Assembly: GCF_003131185.1 (NCBI RefSeq)
Contig: NZ_QFFU01000014.1
Location: 62,001 to 126,000 of the forward strand
From: Pseudomonas ovata
Lineage (GTDB): Bacteria; Pseudomonadota; Gammaproteobacteria; Pseudomonadales; Pseudomonadaceae
Reading direction: 5' to 3'
Length of the DNA: 64,000 nucleotides
The translations under genes and the position numbers were made by a program. Position 1 is the first letter of the stretch. The number at the start of each line of letters is the position of its first letter. Under the pieces are notes generated by a model. The model saw only the letters and a list, made by a program, of their open reading frames with translations, was not told the origin of the DNA and did no database searches. Below are positions 34,699-43,144 of the stretch, in pieces.

Positions 34699-35966
34699 GT
34701 GGCTAACCTGCGCTGGAAGAGTTCTCGGAATACCGGGTAGATGTCACCGGAAGACACCAGCTGCTGCTGGGCAAAGGTGTCAGCGAATTGCTCACCGATG
34801 CGCTCGTATTCGAACCACAGGGCCTGGTGCTCGCGCGGGGTGATTTCGACATAGGTGTAGTACTGCACGAACGGCATGATCTGCTTGGTCAGGATCTCGC
34901 GGCAGATCGGTGAGTCGTCGTTCCAGTTGTCGCCATCGGAGGCCTGCGCGGCATAGATATTCCAGTCGTTGGCCGGATAGCGTTCGGCCATGATCTCCTG
35001 CATCAGTTTCAGGGCGCTGGAGACGATGGTGCCGCCGGTTTCGCGTGAATAGAAAAACTCTTCTTCGTCGACTTCCCGGGCGCTGGTGTGGTGGCGAATG
35101 AACACGACTTCGATCTTGTCGTAGTTTCGCTTGAGAAACAGGTACAGCAAGATGAAGAAGCGCTTGGCGACATCCTTGGTGGCCTGGGTCATGGAACCGG
35201 AAACGTCCATCAGGCAGAACATGACCGCCTTGGAGCTGGGGTTGGGTTGCTTGACCAGGAGGTTGTACTTGAGGTCGAAGGTGTCCAGGTAGGGCACACG
35301 ACGAATGCGCGCCTTGAGGCGCTCGATTTCGCCTTCCAGTTCCTGGATATCGCCGAAGTTGTCCGGTTCTTCACGCTTGATGCGCTCAAGTTCTGCCGTG
35401 GCCTCGCGCAGCTTGGCGCGGCTGCTGCCCGACAGGGCGATGCGCCGGGCATGGGCCGAGCGCAGGGTGCGGATGATGTTGATGCGCGAGGGGTTGCCCT
35501 CGTTGCTGATGCCGGCGCGCACGGTCTTGAAGGTGTCGGTGCCGACCAGGTTGCGCTTGACCAGGTTGGGCAGCTCCAGGTCCTCGAACATGAATTCGAG
35601 AAACTCTTCCTGGGTGATCTGGAACACGAACTCGTCCATGCCTTCGCCGGAGTTGCTCGCCTTGCCAGGCCCTTTGCCGCCTCCGCCGCCTTGTGGGCGA
35701 GGGATGCGCTCACCGGTGGTGAATTCCTTGTTGCCGGGATGGACTACGGTCTGCTTGCCTCCGCGGCCATGATGCAGGACCGGCTCGTCGATGTCGCGGC
35801 CGGGGATGCTGATCTGCTCGCCGTGCTCCATATCGGTAATGGAACGCCGGCCGACGGCTTCTTCCACCGCCTTCTTGATGTGATCACGGTAGCGCCGCAA
35901 AAAACGCTGGCGATTCACCGTGCTTTTGTTCTTGCCATTGAGGCGTCGGTCGATCACATAGCTCAT
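34695..35966 (-). CDS. YeaH/YhbH family protein (DUF444)
   Basis: A 423-residue cytoplasmic protein. The N-terminus MSYVIDRRLNGKNKSTVNRQRF is characteristic, as is a Gly-rich linker (GGGGKGPGKA, about residues 95-106). The C-terminal half is a von Willebrand A-like domain with the MIDAS-type motif DVSGSM near 250, and HHTSAREVDEEEFFYSRETGGT near 295. It is the middle gene of the prkA-yeaH-spoVR unit. It probably works with the PrkA kinase in a stress response; the molecular role is not known. Confidence 0.95.
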   Translation of the reverse strand: MSYVIDRRLNGKNKSTVNRQRFLRRYRDHIKKAVEEAVGRRSITDMEHGEQISIPGRDIDEPVLHHGRGGKQTVVHPGNKEFTTGERIPRPQGGGGGKGPGKASNSGEGMDEFVFQITQEEFLEFMFEDLELPNLVKRNLVGTDTFKTVRAGISNEGNPSRINIIRTLRSAHARRIALSGSSRAKLREATAELERIKREEPDNFGDIQELEGEIERLKARIRRVPYLDTFDLKYNLLVKQPNPSSKAVMFCLMDVSGSMTQATKDVAKRFFILLYLFLKRNYDKIEVVFIRHHTSAREVDEEEFFYSRETGGTIVSSALKLMQEIMAERYPANDWNIYAAQASDGDNWNDDSPICREILTKQIMPFVQYYTYVEITPREHQALWFEYERIGEQFADTFAQQQLVSSGDIYPVFRELFQRRLAT

Positions 35967-35979
35967 AAGGGCCCCTTCG

Positions 35980-36120
35980 GGGAGCTGCTAGCTCCAAGCT
36001 ACAAGCTGCAAGTTTGACTATCGAAACGCCGGCTTCATGGGCGCACCAATCAGCGTGTTGCCCTCGATACAGGGCAACACGCTGATCGACTTGCCGCTTG
36101 AAGCTTGCCGCTTGTCGCTG
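35980..36120. repeat. Long hairpin between prkA and the yeaH-like gene
   Basis: A perfect 16-base inverted repeat, ATCAGCGTGTTGCCCT (36049-36064) and its complement (36071-36086), has a six-base loop. It is bracketed by diverged, inverted GCAAGCTTCAAGC-like sequences (about 35990-36013 and 36092-36117), a type of extragenic repeat common in Pseudomonas. No T-run follows, so attenuation or mRNA stabilisation between the two genes is more likely than strong termination. Confidence 0.7.
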
Positions 36121-36122
36121 CC

Positions 36123-38045
36123 TTACTGCGATTTGCGTACGCGCAGGTACCATTCGGAGAGTAGACGCACCTGTTTGTCGGTGTAGCCCCGTTCGACCAT
36201 CCTGGTGACGAAGTCGTTGTGCTTCTGCTGGTCTTCCTTGCTGGCCTTGGCATTGAAACTGATGACCGGCAACAGGTCCTCGGTGTTGGAGAACATTTTC
36301 TTCTCGATCACCACCCGCAGTTTCTCGTAGCTCAGCCAGGTCGGGTTCTTGCCGTTGTTGTTGGCCCGGGCGCGCAGCACGAAGTTGACGATTTCGTTGC
36401 GGAAGTCCTTCGGATTGCTGATGCCGGCCGGTTTCTCGATTTTCTCGAGCTCTTCGTTCAGGGCCACCCGGTTGAGGATCTCGCCGGTTTCCGGGTCGCG
36501 GTATTCCTGATCCTGAATCCAGAAATCGGCGTACAGCACGTAGCGGTCGAAAATGTTCTGCCCGTATTCGCTGTAGGACTCCAGGTACGCGGTCTGGATC
36601 TCCTTGCCGATGAACTCGATATAGCGCGGTGCCAGGTACTCCTTGATGAAGCGCAGGTAGCGCTCGCGGGTCTCGGCCGGGAATTGTTCCTGCTCGATCT
36701 GCTGTTCCAGCACATACAGCAGGTGCACCGGGTTGGCGGCGATTTCGTGCGGGTCGAAGTTGAAGACCTTGGAGAGGATCTTGAACGCAAAGCGGGTCGA
36801 CAGACCGGTCATGCCCTCGTCGACACCGGCGCTGTCGCGGTATTCCTGGATCGACTTGGCCTTGGGATCGGTGTCCTTGAGGTTTTCGCCGTCGTACACG
36901 CGCATCTTGGAGTAGATATTGGAGTTGTCCGGCTCCTTGAGACGCGACAGCGTGGTGAACTGCGCCAGCATCTTCAGGGTGTCGGGCGCGCAGTGGGCCT
37001 TGGACAGCGAGCTGTTGATCAGCAGTTTTTCATAGATCTTGATCTCATCGCTGACACGCAGGCAGTACGGCACCTTGACGATGTAGATCCGGTCGATGAA
37101 GGCCTCGTTGTTCTTGTTGTTGCGGAAGGTGTGCCACTCCGATTCGTTGGAGTGCGCCAGCAGGATGCCGGTGAACGGAATGGCGCCCAGGCCCTCGGTG
37201 CTGTTGTAGTTGCCTTCCTGGGTGGCGGTGAGCAAGGGGTGCAGGACCTTGATCGGCGCCTTGAACATCTCGACGAATTCCATCAGGCCCTGGTTGGCCC
37301 GGCACAGTGCGCCCGAGTAGCTGTAGGCGTCCGCGTCGTTCTGCGGGAATTCTTCGAGCTTGCGGATATCGACCTTACCCACCAGTGCCGAAATGTCCTG
37401 GTTGTTCTCGTCGCCGGGTTCGGTCTTGGCCACCGCGATCTGGTTGAGGATCGAAGGGTAGAGCTTGACCACCTTGAACTGGCTGATGTCACCGCCGAAC
37501 TCGGCCAGGCGCTTGGTGGCCCAGGGCGACATGATGGTGCTGAGGTAGCGTCGCGAGATGCCGAAGTCTTCTTCGAGGATGTCGCCATCCTCGGCGGCGT
37601 TGAACAGGCCCAGTGGCGACTCGAAGACCGGCGAGCCCTTGATGGCGTAGAACGGGACTTTCTGGATCAGTTGCTTGAGTTTTTCAGCCAGGGAGGATTT
37701 ACCGCCCCCTACCGGGCCAAGCAGATAGAGGATCTGTTTCTTTTCTTCCAGGCCCTGGGCGGCATGGCGGAAATACGAAACGATCTGCTCGATGCACTCT
37801 TCCATGCCATGGAAATCCGCAAAGGCCGGGTAGCGGCGGATGACCTTGTTGGAAAAGATTCGCGACAACCGCGGGTTGACGGACGTGTCCACCAACTCGG
37901 GTTCTCCTATGGCCAGCAACAGGCGTTCTGCTGCCGAGGCATAGGCGCTTCGGTCACGTTTGCAGAGCTCAAGGTACTCCTGTAGTGAGAGCTCTTCCTG
38001 GCGTGTGGTTTCGAAGCGTTGTTGGAAGTGGCTAAAAATACTCAT
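36123..38045 (-). CDS. PrkA family serine protein kinase
   Basis: A 640-residue AAA+-related kinase (E. coli YeaG, Bacillus PrkA). The N-terminal AAA domain has the Walker A motif GPVGGGKSSLAEKL near 110-123. The C-terminal PrkA kinase-like domain covers about residues 380-640. The region around HSNESEWHTFRNNKNNEAF (about 300-318) is strongly conserved. It is the first gene of the unit with yeaH and spoVR, separated from yeaH by a 156-base hairpin region. In E. coli it is induced in stationary phase and by nitrogen starvation and phosphorylates few known targets. No obvious sigma-S -10 was seen upstream. Confidence 0.95.
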   Translation of the reverse strand: MSIFSHFQQRFETTRQEELSLQEYLELCKRDRSAYASAAERLLLAIGEPELVDTSVNPRLSRIFSNKVIRRYPAFADFHGMEECIEQIVSYFRHAAQGLEEKKQILYLLGPVGGGKSSLAEKLKQLIQKVPFYAIKGSPVFESPLGLFNAAEDGDILEEDFGISRRYLSTIMSPWATKRLAEFGGDISQFKVVKLYPSILNQIAVAKTEPGDENNQDISALVGKVDIRKLEEFPQNDADAYSYSGALCRANQGLMEFVEMFKAPIKVLHPLLTATQEGNYNSTEGLGAIPFTGILLAHSNESEWHTFRNNKNNEAFIDRIYIVKVPYCLRVSDEIKIYEKLLINSSLSKAHCAPDTLKMLAQFTTLSRLKEPDNSNIYSKMRVYDGENLKDTDPKAKSIQEYRDSAGVDEGMTGLSTRFAFKILSKVFNFDPHEIAANPVHLLYVLEQQIEQEQFPAETRERYLRFIKEYLAPRYIEFIGKEIQTAYLESYSEYGQNIFDRYVLYADFWIQDQEYRDPETGEILNRVALNEELEKIEKPAGISNPKDFRNEIVNFVLRARANNNGKNPTWLSYEKLRVVIEKKMFSNTEDLLPVISFNAKASKEDQQKHNDFVTRMVERGYTDKQVRLLSEWYLRVRKSQ

Positions 38046-38332
38046 GACGTCACCTCGCTCGATACGTTGAGCCGGCGGCGGATCGTCAGTCGATGCTGGC
38101 AGCAGCTGAGTATCCAGATGCCGTTACCCCCCAAACACCATGAAAGTAACTACCGATGACCCACGCGCCGGTGTACCGGCTCTCCCCTGATTACGGATGG
38201 CCTGTGGGTAAGAATAGATGGCTTTCGGGAAGATAAAGAAGGGATGTGAAAATAGTCTGCGCAACCGTTCATCGGATTCAGGCTCAAACCCGCGCCGTAC
38301 GCGGCTTGAGCCTGGATGAAATTTTTTTGTAC

Positions 38333-38653
38333 TCAGCCTTGCGTGGTGTCATCGGGGTAAGTGGCGCGCCACAGCTCGAAACCGCCGTCGAGGCTGTACA
38401 CGTCCGAGAAACCCTGGCCCACCAGATAGGCTGCTGCGCTCTGGCTGGAGTTGCCGTGGTAGCAGACCACGACCAGGGGTTTGTCAAGGTCGGCCTGGGC
38501 GATGAAGTCGGCGATGGAGTGGTTGTCCAGATGCCGCGAGCCGCTGATGTGCCGGGTTGCAAAGGTCTCCGGGTCGCGGATGTCGACCAGCACGGCACCC
38601 TGTTCGCGCAGGGCATGGGCCTGGTCGGGGGCGATGCGTTTGAAGTCGGTCAT
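38333..38653 (-). CDS. glpE: Thiosulfate sulfurtransferase GlpE
   Basis: A 106-residue single-domain rhodanese that transfers sulfane sulfur from thiosulfate to cyanide or thiols such as thioredoxin. The active-site loop CYHGNSS is at about residues 64-70, with the catalytic Cys first. The N-terminal DIRDPETF and the LDGGFELWR near the end are family signatures. It lies 27 bases after apaH on the same strand, as is common in Pseudomonas. A hairpin of AGGCTCAA type (about 38279-38313) follows the gene. Confidence 0.95.
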   Translation of the reverse strand: MTDFKRIAPDQAHALREQGAVLVDIRDPETFATRHISGSRHLDNHSIADFIAQADLDKPLVVVCYHGNSSQSAAAYLVGQGFSDVYSLDGGFELWRATYPDDTTQG

Positions 38654-38680
38654 GCTGAAAACTCCTGGGCTGAATATGGA

Positions 38681-39541
38681 TCAGGCGGGTTGAGCGCCGG
38701 TCGGGCGCCGGTCAGCGGCCCGGCCATCGGGGGTGCAATTGCAGTGGTGGCGTTGCAGGGTATCGACATTGAGCAGCGTCATGCTGCCACCCCAGACACA
38801 ACCGCTGTCCAGGGCGAAGACGCCGGGCTCGTCGCAGCGGCCTTCAAGGGCGGCCCAGTGACCGAAGATGATCTTCAGGTCGCGGGTCTTGCGCTGCGGG
38901 TGGCTGAACCAGGGCGCATAGCCGGGCATGGCGGTCTCGATGCCTTCCTTGCCCTTGAGGTCCAGCCGGCCATCGCTGGTGCAGAAGCGCATGCGGGTGA
39001 AATAGTTGGTGATGACCCGCAGGCGAGTGGTGCCTTGCAGGTCGTTATCCCACCGCGCAGGTTCGTTGCCGTACATGTTGTCCAGGAAGCGCTCGTACAG
39101 CTTGTCGTCCTGCAGCGCCTGCTCGACTTCGCCGGCCAGCTTCAGGGCCTTTTTCAGCGACCACTGGGGCGGGATGCCGGCATGGGTCATGGCGATATTG
39201 CGCTCGGCGTCGTAGTGCATCAGTTTCTGCCGGCGCAGCCAGTCGAGCAATACCGGGCAGTCGGGTGCCTCGATGATCTCGCGCAAGGTGTCGGACTTCT
39301 TCAGACGCTCGACGTGTCGGGAGGCGGCCAGCAGGTGCAGGTCGTGATTGCCCAGCACGCAGGTCAGCGAGTCGCGGATACCGTACAGAAAGCGCAGGGT
39401 CTCCAGCGATTGCGGACCCCGGTTGATCAGGTCGCCGACCAGCCACAGGCGATCAGTGCCTGGGGTGAAGCGGACCTCGTCCAGCAGGCATTTGAGCGGT
39501 TCCAGGCAACCCTGCAGGTCGCCGACGGCGTACACCGCCAT
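38681..39541 (-). CDS. apaH: Bis(5'-nucleosyl)-tetraphosphatase, symmetrical
   Basis: A 286-residue metallophosphatase that splits Ap4A into two ADP; in bacteria it also removes Np4 caps from RNA. Metal-binding motifs are in order: GDLQGC (7-12), GDLINRGP (about 37-44), GNHD (about 64-67), and the downstream conserved H of ITHAG-like MTHAG (near 120). Length is normal. Its ATG overlaps the apaG stop by one base. The apaG-apaH-glpE order with upstream rsmA-pdxA-surA-lptD is the conserved operon. Confidence 0.98.
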   Translation of the reverse strand: MAVYAVGDLQGCLEPLKCLLDEVRFTPGTDRLWLVGDLINRGPQSLETLRFLYGIRDSLTCVLGNHDLHLLAASRHVERLKKSDTLREIIEAPDCPVLLDWLRRQKLMHYDAERNIAMTHAGIPPQWSLKKALKLAGEVEQALQDDKLYERFLDNMYGNEPARWDNDLQGTTRLRVITNYFTRMRFCTSDGRLDLKGKEGIETAMPGYAPWFSHPQRKTRDLKIIFGHWAALEGRCDEPGVFALDSGCVWGGSMTLLNVDTLQRHHCNCTPDGRAADRRPTGAQPA

Positions 39542-39921
39542 CAGTGCAGGGCGCCCGGCACGGCCAGGCGGAAGGGCGCGATGATGGCGTCGAAGCGTTT
39601 GCCGTCCTCGGCCAGCATCTGATAGCTGCCCTGCATGTTGCCGACCCTGGTGGGCATGACCGTGCCGCTGCTGTAGGTGTGGCTCTGGCCGGCAGCAATC
39701 AGCGGTTGCTGGCCGACCACGCCGTCGCCGCGCACTTCTTCGACCTGGCCGTTGCCGTCGGTGATGACCCAGTGACGCGACAGCAGCCGCGCAGGCAGCT
39801 CGCCATTGTTGCTCACGGTGATGGTGTAGGCGAAGGCGAAGCGGTCGTGCTCGGGGCTCGATTGTTCGGCGAGATAGCGCGTAACGACGCTGACATCAAC
39901 CTTATAACGGGGATCGGACAT
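39541..39921 (-). CDS. apaG: ApaG protein (Co2+/Mg2+ efflux-associated, DUF525)
   Basis: A 126-residue immunoglobulin-like beta-sandwich protein. Signatures are RYLAEQSSPEHDRFAFAYTITVSNNG near the start and the HxYSSGTVMPT loop with QGSYQML around 85-105. Its function is unclear; in Salmonella apaG mutants are affected in Co2+ resistance and Mg2+ efflux. It lies between rsmA (105-base gap) and apaH (overlap), part of the lptD-surA-pdxA-rsmA-apaG-apaH transcription unit. Confidence 0.97.
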   Translation of the reverse strand: MSDPRYKVDVSVVTRYLAEQSSPEHDRFAFAYTITVSNNGELPARLLSRHWVITDGNGQVEEVRGDGVVGQQPLIAAGQSHTYSSGTVMPTRVGNMQGSYQMLAEDGKRFDAIIAPFRLAVPGALH

Positions 39922-40026
39922 GCGGAAGGCCTTGAAATCGAAAGCGGAAAGGACGCAAGCACCGGCTCAGTCTAGGCCATCCAGGAACAATCATTGCGCA
40001 TGAAGTTTCCTGGAGGGCCTGGCCGG

Positions 40027-40833
40027 TCATTGGACGGGGGGCTTTTCGCTGAGCTGGTCCGCCAGCCGGACAAACGCAGCAAGGTCAAGCTGTTCAGGGC
40101 GCAGGCTGCCGTCCACGCCAGCAGCCTCGATCTCGTCGCTGGTCAGCAGCAGCTTGAGGGTGTTGCGCAGGGTCTTGCGCCGCTGGTTGAACGCTTCGCG
40201 CACCACGCGCTCGAGCAGGCGATGATCCTTGGCCGGGTGCGGCAGGGTTTCGTGTGGCACCAGGCGCACGATGGCCGAGTCGACCTTGGGCGGCGGGTTG
40301 AACGCGCCGGGACCTACGTTGAACAGGTGTTCCACGCGGCAGTGGTACTGGACCATGATCGACAGGCGACCCCAGTCACCACCACCGGGGCCGGCCGCCA
40401 GGCGTTCGACCACTTCCTTTTGCAGCATGAAGTGCATGTCGCGGATCAGGCCGGCATTGCTCAGCAGGTGGAAGATCAGCGGCGTCGAGATGTTGTAGGG
40501 CAGGTTGCCGACCACGCGCAGGCTGTTGGGGGCGGCATTCAGGCTGGTGAAGTCGAACTTGAGGGCATCGCCCTGGTGCAGGTTGAAGTTCGGCTTGCCG
40601 GCGAACTGGCTGTTGAGGATCGGGATCAGGTCCTTGTCCAGTTCAACCACGTCCAGCTGTGCGCCACTGCCCAGCAAGCCTTCGGTCAGGGCGCCCTGGC
40701 CCGGGCCGATTTCCAGCAGGCGGTCTTCGGGGCGGGCGCGGATGGCGCGCAGGATGCGGTCGATGACGCCGGCGTCGTGCAGGAAGTTCTGGCCGAAACG
40801 CTTGCGCGCCCGGTGTTGGTATTGCTCGGTCAT
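40027..40833 (-). CDS. rsmA: 16S rRNA (adenine1518-N6/1519-N6) dimethyltransferase
   Basis: A 268-residue SAM-dependent enzyme (KsgA) that dimethylates two adjacent adenines in helix 45 of 16S rRNA late in 30S assembly. The N-terminal RKRFGQNFLHD, the SAM-binding LEIGPGQGALTE near 41-52 and the catalytic NLPYNIST near 115 are all present. The C-terminal helical domain is complete. It overlaps pdxA by one base and shares its transcript. Confidence 0.99.
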   Translation of the reverse strand: MTEQYQHRARKRFGQNFLHDAGVIDRILRAIRARPEDRLLEIGPGQGALTEGLLGSGAQLDVVELDKDLIPILNSQFAGKPNFNLHQGDALKFDFTSLNAAPNSLRVVGNLPYNISTPLIFHLLSNAGLIRDMHFMLQKEVVERLAAGPGGGDWGRLSIMVQYHCRVEHLFNVGPGAFNPPPKVDSAIVRLVPHETLPHPAKDHRLLERVVREAFNQRRKTLRNTLKLLLTSDEIEAAGVDGSLRPEQLDLAAFVRLADQLSEKPPVQ

Positions 40834-41819
40834 TAGGGGGTCTCGGCCATCTGGTAGGCGGTTTGCAGGGCGACCTGCAGGCTGCCGGTATCGACCTTGC
40901 CGGTACCGGCCAGGTCCAGTGCGGTGCCGTGGTCGACCGAGGTGCGGACGATCGGCAGGCCCAGGGTCACATTGACCGCCGCGCCAAAACCCTTGTACTT
41001 GAGTACCGGCAGGCCCTGGTCGTGATACATCGCCAGCACCGCGTCGCAGTGCTCCAGGTATTTGGGGGTAAACAGAGTGTCGGCGGGCAACGGGCCGCGC
41101 AGGTCCAGGCCTTCGCCGCGCAGACGCTCCAGGGTGGGTTCGATGATGTCGATTTCTTCGCGGCCCAGGTGCCCGCTTTCGCCGGCGTGGGGGTTCAGCC
41201 CGCAGACCAGGATGCGCGGATGCCGGATGCCGAACTTGCCGACCAGATCGGCGTGCAGGATGCGGGTGACACGCTCCAGGCGCTCGGCGGTGATGGCGTC
41301 GGCCACCTCGCGCAGCGGCAGGTGCGTGGTCACCAGCGCCACGCGCAGGTCACCGGTGGCCAGCATCATGACCACCTGTTCGGTGTGGGTCAGTTCGGCC
41401 AGAAATTCGGTGTGCCCGGAAAAGGCGATGCCGCCTTCGTTGATCACGCCCTTGTGCACCGGGGCGGTGATCATGCCGGCGAACTGCCCGTCCAGGCAGC
41501 CTTTGCCTGCACGGGTCAGGGTCTGCAGCACAAAGGCCGCATTGGCCTTGTCCAGTGTGCCGGCCACCACGGGCGCCTGCAACGGCGTGTCCCAGACATA
41601 CAGGCTGCCGGCCGGTGCCGGCACCTCCGGAAAGGCATCCGGGCCGACCGGCAGCAGGTCGACGGCCACGCCCAGTTGCACGGCCCGCTCAAGGAGCAGG
41701 TCGTGGCTGGTAATGGCGATCAGGGGGTGTGGCTGGGGCTGCGCGGCGAGCAGCAGGCACAGGTCAGGACCTATGCCGGCCGGCTCGCCGGGCGTCAGTG
41801 CGAAACGCCTGGGCTTCAC
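40833..41819 (-). CDS. pdxA: 4-hydroxythreonine-4-phosphate dehydrogenase
   Basis: A 328-residue enzyme of pyridoxal-5-phosphate synthesis that oxidises 4-phosphohydroxy-L-threonine with NAD. The N-terminal TPGEPAGIGPDL, a metal-binding GHTEFLAELT (about 135-144), the HDQGLPVLKYKGFG segment near 270 and SVDHGTALDLAGTG near 295 match the family. Its start overlaps the surA stop by four bases and its end overlaps rsmA, so it is fully embedded in the surA-pdxA-rsmA unit. Confidence 0.98.
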   Translation of the reverse strand: MKPRRFALTPGEPAGIGPDLCLLLAAQPQPHPLIAITSHDLLLERAVQLGVAVDLLPVGPDAFPEVPAPAGSLYVWDTPLQAPVVAGTLDKANAAFVLQTLTRAGKGCLDGQFAGMITAPVHKGVINEGGIAFSGHTEFLAELTHTEQVVMMLATGDLRVALVTTHLPLREVADAITAERLERVTRILHADLVGKFGIRHPRILVCGLNPHAGESGHLGREEIDIIEPTLERLRGEGLDLRGPLPADTLFTPKYLEHCDAVLAMYHDQGLPVLKYKGFGAAVNVTLGLPIVRTSVDHGTALDLAGTGKVDTGSLQVALQTAYQMAETP

Positions 41820-43144
41820 TGGGGGGCCTGGGCGGCGCCAGGAAGCTTGATTTCGACGTAGGCTTCGTCACGGATCTGACGCAGCCAGGTTTGCAGCTCT
41901 TCATCGTACTTGCGGTTGCGCAGTACGGTCAGGGCTTGCTGGTCACGCGCCTGGGTGGTGGTGTCGGTGGCCCGACGACCCAGCACTTCCAGGATATGCC
42001 AGCCGTAGTTGGTCTTGAACGGCTTGGACAATACGCCTTGTGGCGTCTCGTTCATGGCTTCGCGGAATTCCGGCACCAGCGAGTTGGGGTCGACCCAGTT
42101 CAGGTCGCCGCCATTGAGTGCCGAGCCCGGGTCTTCCGAGAAGCTCTTTGCCAGGTCGGCGAAGTTGTCGCCGTTCTGGATGCGCTCGTACAGCTTGGTC
42201 GCCAGACGCTGGGTCTCGGCTTCGCTGCGGATCTCGCTCGGCTTGATCAGGATGTGGCGTACATGCACTTCGTCGCGCATCTGTGCCTGGCCCTGGCCAC
42301 CGCGTTTTTCCAGCAGCTTGAGGATGATGAAACCGCCGGGCGTGCGCGCTGGAGGGGTGACATCGCCTACCGGCATGGAACTGAGCAGGTCGCCGAACGG
42401 CGGTGGCAGCTGAGCTGCTTTGCGCCAGCCCATGTCACCGCCGTCCAGGGCGCTTTCGCTGGCCGAACGCGCGACGGCGATCTGGGCGAAGTCAGCGCCT
42501 TTTTTCAGCTGGTTGTAGATGTCCTGGGCCTGGCTGGCCGCTTTCTGGATCTCGCTGGACGATGCGCTGTCCGAGGTCGGGATCAGGATATTGGCCAGGT
42601 GGAACTCTTCGGACAACTGCGCCTTGCCCATGTCCGAGGCCAGGAAGTTCTTCACTTCCTGTTCGGTGACCTGGATGCGCTCGGCCACGCGACGCTGGCG
42701 CACACGGCTGATGATCATCTCGCGACGCACCTGCTCGCGGGCATCGTCATACGACAGGCCGTCATGGGCCAGCGCAGCACGGAACTGGGCCAGGCTCATG
42801 CCGTTGCGCTGGGCAATGGTTTCCAGCGCCTGGTTGAGTTCTTCGTCACCGATACGAATGCCGGAACGATCGCCCATCTGCAGTTGCAGGTTTTCCAGGA
42901 TCAGGCGATCCAGGACCTGGCTCTGCAGCGCTTCGGCAGGCGGAGTGCCGCCGCCGCGCTTGGCGATGGTCTGCTGGACTTCGCGCACGCGCTGGTCCAT
43001 CTGGCTTTTCATAATGACATCGTTATCGACGATGGCCACTACGCTGTCCAGCGGCTGGACGGCCGCGTGGACCGCACCGCTCAGGAGAAGCGCGCCCAGC
43101 ATCAGCGGGCGCAGGCCGTTACAAAGCTTTGTCTTCACGTTCAC
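41816..43144 (-). CDS. surA: Periplasmic peptidyl-prolyl isomerase and OMP chaperone SurA
   Basis: A 442-residue periplasmic chaperone that brings outer-membrane proteins to the BAM complex. An N-terminal signal peptide (about 1-28, ending GAVHA-A) is followed by the chaperone domain (VAIVDNDVIMKSQMDQRV..). Two parvulin domains follow at about 180-280 and 290-390 (the second starts VRHILIKPSEIRSEAE). A C-terminal helix completes the chaperone. The start is GTG at 43142-43144, with AAGG upstream. The first 26 bases overlap the end of lptD, fitting its role in LptD folding. Confidence 0.97.
   Translation of the reverse strand: MNVKTKLCNGLRPLMLGALLLSGAVHAAVQPLDSVVAIVDNDVIMKSQMDQRVREVQQTIAKRGGGTPPAEALQSQVLDRLILENLQLQMGDRSGIRIGDEELNQALETIAQRNGMSLAQFRAALAHDGLSYDDAREQVRREMIISRVRQRRVAERIQVTEQEVKNFLASDMGKAQLSEEFHLANILIPTSDSASSSEIQKAASQAQDIYNQLKKGADFAQIAVARSASESALDGGDMGWRKAAQLPPPFGDLLSSMPVGDVTPPARTPGGFIILKLLEKRGGQGQAQMRDEVHVRHILIKPSEIRSEAETQRLATKLYERIQNGDNFADLAKSFSEDPGSALNGGDLNWVDPNSLVPEFREAMNETPQGVLSKPFKTNYGWHILEVLGRRATDTTTQARDQQALTVLRNRKYDEELQTWLRQIRDEAYVEIKLPGAAQAPQ

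Noticed and set aside
36219..37985. A 588-codon plus-strand frame opposite prkA, and similar long frames opposite rpoD, spoVR and dnaG
   Set aside because: They share the codon phase typical of antisense high-GC DNA and show no recognisable domain, whereas the minus-strand products are well-known proteins.
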